From: Chloroflexota bacterium
GTDB lineage: Bacteria > Chloroflexota > UBA5177 > JANWHV01
Reading direction: 5' to 3'
DNA: 20,109 bases
NCBI GenBank assembly: GCA_025450375.1
Contig: JANWHO010000235.1
Location: forward strand, 1 to 20,109
Every line of letters starts with the position of its first letter. The first letter of the stretch is position 1. This document shows positions 14,266 to 20,109 of this stretch, piece by piece. The notes under the pieces were generated by a model. That model was given only the letters and a program-made list of their open reading frames with translations, was not told where the DNA came from and did not search any database. The position numbers and the translations under genes were made by a program.

Positions 14266-15657
14266 ATGGAAGGGTCCAGCCTACCTCAGCCCGTTGATCT
14301 GGTCATCGCCGGGGCCGACGTGCTCACCATGGATGCCCAGTGCCACGTGATCAGGAATGGCGCCCTCGCCATTGCCGATGGGCACATTGTTTGGGTAGGC
14401 CCGGCGGCGGAGATTGCCCAGCGATTTGTTCCGGCCTCTCGGCTGGATGCCCCCGGCCGAATCGCCATGCCTGGCTTGTTGGATACCCATTTCCATACCG
14501 GCCAACAATTGCTGCGCGGGAAGTTGAGTGAATTAGGGGGGCGGCGACATTTGCGACTGCCGATCTGGCAGAACTATTTAATCCCCTTTGAGTCCGTACT
14601 GGAGGAGGACGATGTCTATCTGAGCGGCCTGTTGGCCTACGCGAATATGCTCCGCGCCGGCACTACCTGCTTCGCCGAGGCCGGCGGGCCACATCCAGAC
14701 CAGATGGGCCGCGCGGCGGAGGAAGTTGGAATTCGCGGCTTTATTGCCTTATCGACCGTGGATATGGGAAGCGGCGTCCCCGATTCCATGCTCATGACCA
14801 CCCAGCAGGCTATCGATCGCAACGTGGCCCTGGCGCAACGCTGGAATCAGCCGGATCGGGATTCGCCCGTTCGTGCCTGGTTATCCTTGCGCCAATTGAT
14901 CAGCTGTACCGAGGAGTTGTGGGAGGCGTTCCGTGACCTCTCGGATCAGTTACAGGTCCGCGTCCATACTCATCTGGCCGAAGGCACCTATGAGGTCGAC
15001 TATGCCACCGCCCGGTGGGGGAAACGCCCGGCCGAGCATCTTGAGGCAATTGGCTTTCTTGGCCCACGCATGCACGCCGCGCACTCCGTGCTCCTTTCGG
15101 ACCATGAAGTGGACCTGTATGCCGCGCGTCAGGTCACCGCCGCGCATTGTCCGATGGGCAACTATCTCATTGGCCCACCCAAACTGCCCGAGATGTGGCG
15201 GCGCGGCATCGCCATCGGCGTCGGCTCCGATGGCGCGTCCTCCGGTAGCATCGACCTGTTCCAGGCGATCCACGCGACCTGGGTAGCGCAACAGGCAACC
15301 TTCGGCACTCCCTGGCACGACCGGTCTGTCTTTTCGGCGGAGGATCTGTTGCGAATGGCCACGAATGGCGGCGCCCGTGCCCTTGGCGAAGGCGACTCCC
15401 TGGGAAGCCTGGAGGTGGGGAAGCGCGCCGATCTGCTGCTGATCAATCCTGAGGAACTGGATCTCCAGCCTGTCTACAACCCACTGTTTACCGCTGCCCG
15501 GTGCGTGACCGGGCGTGATGTCGAAACGGTCGTGGTAAACGGGCGCGTCGTCATGAAGGATCGGCGGCTTTTGACCGTGGACGAAGAGAAGCTCCGGGCC
15601 ACCATCCGCGAACGGCTTCCGCGGATCATGCACACCTTTGAGACACTGATCCCGTAG
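14266..15657 (+). CDS. Amidohydrolase, MTA/SAH deaminase-TrzN-AtzA group
   Basis: This 463-residue metal-dependent hydrolase would remove an amino or other leaving group from a nitrogen heterocycle. The full metal and catalytic set is visible: His75 and His77 in GLLDTHFHTGQQLLRG, His236 and Glu239 in HTHLAEG, His273 in HAAHSV, and Asp322 in GVGSDGAS. The C-terminal EVGKRADLLLINPEELDL and VETVVVNGRVVMKD are the urease-like composite domain ends. Length is typical (about 430-480). ATG at 14266 is chosen because GGGGGCG lies upstream; ATG at 14233 is an alternative without one. It is followed 16 bases later by an ABC binding protein, so it probably acts on the imported compound. Adenosine-type, pyrimidine, guanine-like or triazine substrates cannot be separated here. 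Confidence 0.9.
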   Translation: MEGSSLPQPVDLVIAGADVLTMDAQCHVIRNGALAIADGHIVWVGPAAEIAQRFVPASRLDAPGRIAMPGLLDTHFHTGQQLLRGKLSELGGRRHLRLPIWQNYLIPFESVLEEDDVYLSGLLAYANMLRAGTTCFAEAGGPHPDQMGRAAEEVGIRGFIALSTVDMGSGVPDSMLMTTQQAIDRNVALAQRWNQPDRDSPVRAWLSLRQLISCTEELWEAFRDLSDQLQVRVHTHLAEGTYEVDYATARWGKRPAEHLEAIGFLGPRMHAAHSVLLSDHEVDLYAARQVTAAHCPMGNYLIGPPKLPEMWRRGIAIGVGSDGASSGSIDLFQAIHATWVAQQATFGTPWHDRSVFSAEDLLRMATNGGARALGEGDSLGSLEVGKRADLLLINPEELDLQPVYNPLFTAARCVTGRDVETVVVNGRVVMKDRRLLTVDEEKLRATIRERLPRIMHTFETLIP

Positions 15658-15673
15658 CGAAAGGTTACTACCC

Positions 15674-16714
15674 ATGCGTACGACCACGAGGCTTTCACGG
15701 TCCGGGTTCCTGCGTCATTCCGCGGCGGCCGGCGCCGGCCTGGCGCTCGCTGGGATTGGGGCATCGAGATGGGGCGGCCCTGCCTCGGCAATGAGTATGC
15801 GGGACGTTCGCGTGGTGACTGGCTGGATCAATGATGCCGAGTTTGCCGGCTACTTCATCGCCCAGAAGAAGGGGTGGTACGCAAAGGAGGGCATCAACCA
15901 CATCTGGTCGTCCGGCGCGAACCTCGTGCCTCGGCAGCTTGTCGCCGCCGGTCGCGATGATGTAGGGATCGATTCGACTGACACCGCCCTCGTGCTCCGC
16001 TCTCAAGGCGCGCCGATTGTCGTGCTCGGAGCCCCTTTCCAGAAGAATCCGGCCGGTGTTATGAGCCTGGCGTCGGCCCCTATCCTAACCCCGAAGGATC
16101 TGATCGGCAAGAAGATCGGCCTGCAGCCGGGGAGTCTTGAGTACCTCTTGCCGGTGCTCGATGCTCATGGAATCTCGCAAAATCAGCTCCAGATCGTCAA
16201 TGCCGGCTATGATCCGAGCCCGCTTACCAGCCATCAGGTCGATGGCTTCTGGTCATTCATCACCAACGAGCCGGTGCTCCTCGCCGCGCAAGGCATCAAG
16301 ACCGCCTTCCTCCTGGTGTCCGATTGGGGCGGCTTCCCCTATTCAGACGTGCTGATCACCAACGAGAGCTTCCTGGCCAAGCATGAAGATGCCTTGGTAG
16401 CCTGGATGAAGGTCACGATCAGGGGTTGGGAACTCGTCCATGCGAACCCGGTTGCCGCCGCCCAGGCAACCATGGCCTACGCCAATCCCGGTCTGAAGCT
16501 GAATGAGCAAATTGGGCAGGCAAAGGCCGAGGTGCCGCTGATGACCTCACCGCTGACCCAGAAGAAGGGATTGCTCTGGGTGGATCCGGCCGTGTTCGCC
16601 AAGGTCCAGAAGTCGCTGATAAGTACCAAGCACATCACGTCGCCGGTCGACATCGGCACGTTCGTCAACCTTTCGATTCTCGAGAAGGCGTACGGGGGCA
16701 AAACCCACCTCTAG
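15674..16714 (+). CDS. ABC transporter substrate-binding protein, NMT1/ThiY-like family
   Basis: This 346-residue exported binding protein has the NMT1/THI5-like fold, used for thiamine precursors, riboflavin, nitrate, taurine and other small nitrogen or sulfur compounds. Family signs are GWINDAEFAGYFIAQKKGWYAKEGIN, QLVAAGRDDVGIDSTD, DLIGKKIGLQPGS and VDGFWSFITNEPVLL. The N-terminus looks like a Tat signal (SRSGFLR, then a long Ala/Gly run, cleavage probably after PASA at 39), but the second arginine of the twin pair is serine. An ATG at 15674 is used, with AAAGG upstream. It starts 16 bases after the amidohydrolase stop and is followed closely by the ATPase. The WIxxAEFAGY-type opening recalls pyrimidine/flavin-precursor receptors (ThiY/RibY), but the ligand is not proven. 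Confidence 0.9.
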   Translation: MRTTTRLSRSGFLRHSAAAGAGLALAGIGASRWGGPASAMSMRDVRVVTGWINDAEFAGYFIAQKKGWYAKEGINHIWSSGANLVPRQLVAAGRDDVGIDSTDTALVLRSQGAPIVVLGAPFQKNPAGVMSLASAPILTPKDLIGKKIGLQPGSLEYLLPVLDAHGISQNQLQIVNAGYDPSPLTSHQVDGFWSFITNEPVLLAAQGIKTAFLLVSDWGGFPYSDVLITNESFLAKHEDALVAWMKVTIRGWELVHANPVAAAQATMAYANPGLKLNEQIGQAKAEVPLMTSPLTQKKGLLWVDPAVFAKVQKSLISTKHITSPVDIGTFVNLSILEKAYGGKTHL

Positions 16715-16729
16715 ATCTGGATTGGCGGA

Positions 16730-17593
16730 ATGCAAGCAGCGGCCCTATCGACTTCTCTGTCGGCCTCGTCGGGAGTGGCCCCCATCGGGGCGCACCTGAC
16801 TCTTACGGGAGTTGGGCGCGTCTTCTCGACCAGTAAGCGCGCGGTGGCGGCCCTCGACGACATCTCGTTCACGGTCGCGCCGGGTGAATCGATCGCCCTG
16901 ATTGGTCCGTCCGGCGCCGGCAAGTCGACCCTGTTGCGGTTGATCGCCGATCTCGACCAGCCATCACGGGGCCAGATCCTGCTGGATCAGTCCAGTCCGG
17001 GAGAGGCACGCCACCGGGGTTGGATCGGTATGGTGTTTCAGGAGTCCGTGCTGCTCCCCTGGCGCACCGCGCTGGACAACGTGCTCTTACCGGTGCAGGT
17101 TGGGTACGGACGGCGCGTGAAGGGGCAGGGACAGGCCCGCGACCGAGCATCGGCCCTGCTCGATCGGGTTGGCCTCTCCGGTTTCCACGATGCCAACATC
17201 TGGCAACTTTCCGGCGGCATGAGGCAACGGGTGTCGATCGCCCGCGCCCTGATGCTCCATCCGCGGATGTTGTTGCTCGACGAGCCGTTTGGCGCCCTGG
17301 ACGAAATCACCCGCGAACGGATGAACGGCGAGCTTGGGCGTGTCCTGGATGCCTCGGGGGCGACAAGCATCCTGGTGACTCATAGCATCAGCGAAGCCAT
17401 TTTATTAGCCGACCGGGTGGTGGTACTCTCGGCCCACCCGGGGAAACTCTATCGCATCCAACCAGTATCGTTGCCTCGCCCACGGAGCATCGAACAGATG
17501 ACGTCTCCCGAGTTCGTCGAGCTTTCGCTGATCTTGCGAAAGCTTCTGGCCGAAGCCGAGGCACGGGACTGGCTTGAAAATGGACTGCCGTGA
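16730..17593 (+). CDS. ABC transporter ATP-binding protein (nitrate/sulfonate/thiamine-precursor importer type)
   Basis: This 287-residue ATPase powers the NMT1-type importer. Walker A is GPSGAGKST (59-67), the Q-loop glutamine is in MVFQES (Q104), the signature is LSGGMRQRVSIARAL (160-174), Walker B is LLLDEPFGALD and the switch histidine is in LVTHS (H218). DEPFGALDEITRE and VFQESVLLPWRT are typical of the SsuB/TauB/ThiZ subgroup. The ATG at 16730 follows GGCGGA. It begins 15 bases after the binding-protein stop. Confidence 0.94.
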   Translation: MQAAALSTSLSASSGVAPIGAHLTLTGVGRVFSTSKRAVAALDDISFTVAPGESIALIGPSGAGKSTLLRLIADLDQPSRGQILLDQSSPGEARHRGWIGMVFQESVLLPWRTALDNVLLPVQVGYGRRVKGQGQARDRASALLDRVGLSGFHDANIWQLSGGMRQRVSIARALMLHPRMLLLDEPFGALDEITRERMNGELGRVLDASGATSILVTHSISEAILLADRVVVLSAHPGKLYRIQPVSLPRPRSIEQMTSPEFVELSLILRKLLAEAEARDWLENGLP

Positions 17594-17646
17594 AAACGAC
17601 CCCATCAACCCAAGCCGCGTGTCACGATACCGGGGAGGAGCGATAG

Positions 17647-18462
17647 GTGTTGCACACGGCACGGACTAGGCGTGCGCCGAGGTCAACCCTCCGCTTCCGA
17701 GGCATGCCCGAGGAAGTGATAATCCCCACGGTGACCGTCGCATTTTTGCTGATGCTGTTCGAAGTGCTGGTCAGCATCTTCCACCTTGGCAGAGGACTGA
17801 TTCCCGCCCCATCAAGGATCGTGCCGGCTCTGGTTCACGACGTGTTCCCGGTGTATATGCAAAACGTTCCCCTGACCCTGGGGACCGCCGCGATCGGCTA
17901 TGGTATTGGTAACGGCCTGGCGATCGGGCTGGCCCTCGCCGTATTTAGTCTGCCCCCGCTCCGCGCCCTCGTCTATCAAATCGGACTGCTCCTCTATGCC
18001 CTGCCCTTCCTCGCGGTTATCCCGATTCTCGAGGTGATTCTCGGCACCGGGTCGGAGCCGCGTATTATCGTCGTTACCCTGTCGTGTTTCTTTCCCACCC
18101 TCACCAGCACGATCCGCGGCCTGCTCGCCACTCCCCAGCGCACCCGAGTACTGTTCACCCTCTATGGGGCGAACGGACTGGAGCGGCTGCGGTACATGAT
18201 CGTGCCGTACGCGCTGCCGTACGTTTTCGTCGGTCTCAAGCTCACCGTTGGCTTCGCGTTTCTCACCTCACTGATCTCGGAGTGGATTGGGGCAAACAGC
18301 GGCATCGGTAACCTGTTGCTCTATGAGATGTTCGCCGATCGTACGCCACAGGTGTGGGCCACCGCCCTCCTGGCAAGCGCCACCACCGGGCTGCTCTTTG
18401 GGGCGATGACCCTGATCGAGCGGCTTGTCCTTCCCTGGAGCAAGCATATGAGCAGCCTCTGA
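17647..18462 (+). CDS. ABC transporter permease, SsuC/TauC/ThiX type (first of two)
   Basis: This 271-residue inner-membrane permease belongs to the binding-protein-dependent transport family used by sulfonate, nitrate and thiamine-precursor importers. About six hydrophobic helices are visible, and the EAA coupling loop lies around residues 172-198 (GANGLERLRYMIVPYALPYV). The opening PAPSRIVPAL is typical. The GTG at 17647 has GGGGAGGAG eight bases upstream, a strong site. Its TGA overlaps the ATG of the next permease in TGATG, indicating translational coupling. The two permeases share the motif CFFPTL but are otherwise quite different, so they form a heterodimer rather than a recent duplication. 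Confidence 0.92.
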   Translation: MLHTARTRRAPRSTLRFRGMPEEVIIPTVTVAFLLMLFEVLVSIFHLGRGLIPAPSRIVPALVHDVFPVYMQNVPLTLGTAAIGYGIGNGLAIGLALAVFSLPPLRALVYQIGLLLYALPFLAVIPILEVILGTGSEPRIIVVTLSCFFPTLTSTIRGLLATPQRTRVLFTLYGANGLERLRYMIVPYALPYVFVGLKLTVGFAFLTSLISEWIGANSGIGNLLLYEMFADRTPQVWATALLASATTGLLFGAMTLIERLVLPWSKHMSSL

Positions 18463-19289
18463 TGGTAGCGACTCAACCAACCGCGGCGCGGCACCCCCGC
18501 ATGGTTCGGCGGCCGGGTATGCTCAAGCGGCTGTGGCTAGCCTGGTGGCTACCAGTTGGCGCCACCATCCTGCTGTCGGCTGGATTCGTGCTGCTGTGGA
18601 ACTGGGCCATCGCCTTCAACAACTGGCAGCCCTGGTTCGTGCCGCCGCCCTCGACGGTCGCGAACATCATTGCCCACCATCCCGATCAGTATAGTCTCGA
18701 CCTGTGGACCACCATTGAGGAGGTGCTGATAGGCTTTCTGCTGGGGAATGGCGGCGGCTTTGCCCTGGCCTTGATCTTCCTTGTCTCACGCCGTACCTCG
18801 CTGATGGTGTACCCGCTTGCCATCGGCTTTCAAGCCGTACCCGTGGTGGTCTTCGTGCCGGTGCTCACCCTCATCCTGGGACATGGGCTCGCGGTGATCG
18901 TGATCATTACCACCCTCATCTGTTTCTTCCCCACCCTGTTGAGCGTCAGTCGTGGCCTCAAAACGATCAGTCCAAACGCCGCCGATCTGTTCCATCTCAC
19001 GGCGGCAACGCGGTGGGAATACGTGCGCTACCTGGCTATTCCCTGGAGCCTTCCTTACCTGTTCAACGGCTTGCGCACCGGGGCGCCCGCCTCCGTGTTA
19101 GGGGCGATCGTGGCCGAGTGGGTGGCGGGCACGCACGGCATCGGCATCGGCATGGCGACTCAGGTGCAGCAAGCGGAGGGTCCGGGGCTCCTGTGGACCT
19201 TCGGCATCCTGTCCATCATTTTGGTGCTTGTCTTGACCGCGCTAGTGGCCGTCGTGGAGCGCGCAGCTCTCTGGTGGCATGGCTACTGA
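18462..19289 (+). CDS. ABC transporter permease, SsuC/TauC/ThiX type (second of two)
   Basis: This is the second permease of the NMT1-type importer, 275 residues with about six membrane helices. After a basic N-terminal segment it has the family's FVPPPSTVANII and the EAA loop around residues 178-205 (TAATRWEYVRYLAIPWSLPY). The C-terminal part contains SVLGAIVAEWVAGTHGIGIGM, also typical. The ATG at 18462 overlaps the preceding stop by one base, and the upstream in-frame ATG at 18354 inside the first permease is rejected. Importers of this class usually carry one permease gene, and a heterodimeric pair is less common. Confidence 0.92.
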   Translation: MVATQPTAARHPRMVRRPGMLKRLWLAWWLPVGATILLSAGFVLLWNWAIAFNNWQPWFVPPPSTVANIIAHHPDQYSLDLWTTIEEVLIGFLLGNGGGFALALIFLVSRRTSLMVYPLAIGFQAVPVVVFVPVLTLILGHGLAVIVIITTLICFFPTLLSVSRGLKTISPNAADLFHLTAATRWEYVRYLAIPWSLPYLFNGLRTGAPASVLGAIVAEWVAGTHGIGIGMATQVQQAEGPGLLWTFGILSIILVLVLTALVAVVERAALWWHGY

Positions 19290-19350
19290 TACCTAAAATG
19301 GATGTGTCCGCCCCGTCGACTTGTTTAGCGAAGGAAAGTGAGGTCTCCTC

Positions 19351-19929
19351 GTGGCAATTAACCCTCAGGTGTACGACTGGTGGGAGCAGGTAAAGACCCG
19401 TCACGGCTTCCCAGCCGATCTCGTGGTCTCCGCTCTCCAGAAGGAACTGCGGCGCGGTCATACCGAAAACGCCGCGATGCTGGCCTACGAGATGAGCACG
19501 TCAAGCGCGGAGCTTGAGGAGAAGCTCTGGACGCGACTGACGGTCATCAGCGTGGAGGATACTGGTTTTGGCGACCTGCTGGCACCCATCCTGATCAACA
19601 ACCTGTATGACATGCACCATCGCTTTACCCGTGAGGAGGGTGATCGCTACGTCTTCGCGATCCATGCCGTGCGCTATCTCTGCACTCGGGAAAAGGACCG
19701 CGGCAGTGATGAGCTGCTCAACTGGATTCGCTGGCAGGTGGAAAAGAACGACGCCGTGCCTTCCATTCCCGACTATGCCTACGACATGCATACCGGCGAA
19801 GGTAAGCGGATGGGCAAGGGGCTCCGCTACTTCTACGAGGTCGGATCGCAAGTTGAACCCGAGCTACCCGACCGCGACCGCACCTATCGCGAGCGCCTGC
19901 TGGCGCTGCTCGACGAGGCCGGCGAGTAA
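19351..19929 (+). CDS. Orphan protein resembling the C-terminal region of RarA/MgsA replication-recombination ATPases
   Basis: This small 192-residue soluble protein resembles the helical clamp-loader-like C-terminal region of RarA/MgsA. Recognisable segments are VSALQKELRRGHTENA (20s-40s), SVEDTGFGD (67-75, like the SEDxGxAD motif after the ATPase domain) and DYAYDMHTGEGKRMGKG (141-157). There is no Walker A or B motif and no room for an ATPase domain. The GTG at 19351 has GAGG seven bases before it. It lies 61 bases after the second permease and 79 bases before the acetamidase/formamidase gene, all co-directional, so it appears to belong to a catabolic operon. Its function there is unknown. 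It could be a stand-alone domain with a new role or simply a mis-assigned relative; I read the resemblance from memory. Confidence 0.7.
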   Translation: MAINPQVYDWWEQVKTRHGFPADLVVSALQKELRRGHTENAAMLAYEMSTSSAELEEKLWTRLTVISVEDTGFGDLLAPILINNLYDMHHRFTREEGDRYVFAIHAVRYLCTREKDRGSDELLNWIRWQVEKNDAVPSIPDYAYDMHTGEGKRMGKGLRYFYEVGSQVEPELPDRDRTYRERLLALLDEAGE

Positions 19930-20008
19930 CAGCCCAGGTTGGCGGGCGAGAACATCCGTGTTCCCTTGGCCGCCTTACACCATTCTCTGACCTGTGAGGA
20001 GGGATCCC

Positions 20009-20109
20009 GTGGCCGTACATCGCTTCTCCCCCGCCCACTATCACGTCACGATCGGCTCCCACGGGCCGGTGCTGCGCATTGCCCCTGGCGATACGGTGAT
20101 CACCACGAC
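20009..20109 (+). CDS. Acetamidase/formamidase family protein (partial, 3' end outside window)
   Basis: Only the first 33 codons are present. The N-terminal HYHVTIGSHGPVLRIAPGDTV closely fits the start of acetamidase/formamidase (FmdA_AmdA) enzymes, which hydrolyse short amides to ammonia and a carboxylate. The GTG at 20009 follows GAGGAGGGA, a very strong ribosome site. Its place at the end of the amidohydrolase-importer-RarA-like block suggests that an amide or formamide is produced during breakdown of the imported compound. Confidence 0.8.
   Translation, partial: MAVHRFSPAHYHVTIGSHGPVLRIAPGDTVITT

Noticed and set aside
14950..15687. A 245-codon minus-strand frame across the amidohydrolase
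   Set aside because: It overlaps a gene with all metal ligands in place and has no family features of its own.
1..20109. CRISPR array, tRNA, rRNA, phage or transposase genes
   Set aside because: No regularly spaced direct repeats, tRNA-like cloverleaf, rRNA segment or integrase/transposase motifs were seen on either strand by reading.

Overview
This is about 20 kb of GC-rich bacterial DNA. It is densely packed with metabolic and transport genes and carries no rRNA, tRNA, CRISPR array or recognisable transposase. Protein style, GTG starts with purine-rich ribosome binding sites and two ABC importers would fit a high-GC environmental heterotroph. A Chloroflexota (Thermomicrobia-like) origin is my guess from overall protein resemblance and is not demonstrated by any marker in the window.

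Region 1 (1-3215, + strand) is a 2-oxoacid dehydrogenase segment: the C-terminal part of an E1 beta subunit, a dihydrolipoamide acyltransferase (E2), and a malate/L-lactate (Ldh2-type) dehydrogenase. The E2 looks normal in its two E3-binding domains and catalytic domain, but threonine stands where the lipoylated lysine of the lipoyl domain should be.

Region 2 (3301-11078, - strand, transcribed right to left) is a long co-directional block: a uroporphyrinogen decarboxylase/MtaA-superfamily protein, a complete branched-chain-amino-acid-type ABC importer (two permeases, two ATPases, binding protein), a DapA-superfamily aldolase/lyase and a GntR/FCD regulator. Tight spacing from the UroD-like gene through LivF points to one transcript. 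The binding protein, the aldolase and the regulator have longer leaders with hairpins and operator-like palindromes. This looks like uptake plus catabolism of an unidentified small molecule.

Region 3 (11303-13951, - strand) holds a second GntR/FCD regulator and a family I acyl-CoA:carboxylate CoA-transferase. The regulator has an AT-rich promoter whose -10 box lies inside a large inverted repeat, the arrangement expected for autorepression.

Region 4 (14266-20109+, + strand) is a compact probable operon: an amidohydrolase of the MTA/SAH deaminase-TrzN-AtzA group, an NMT1/ThiY-type ABC importer (binding protein, ATPase, two permeases), a small orphan protein resembling the C-terminal part of RarA/MgsA without its ATPase, and the start of an acetamidase/formamidase. 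The combination suggests import and hydrolysis of a nitrogen-containing compound, perhaps a heterocycle or formamide derivative.

Three diverged copies of a 50-bp element, exactly equal in length, lie in the intergenic spaces at 545-594, 12219-12268 and 14048-14097. The observations most worth checking are the lipoyl-lysine substitution, this repeat family, the amidohydrolase-importer-orphan RarA-like-formamidase operon, and the operator-like palindromes next to the two GntR genes.
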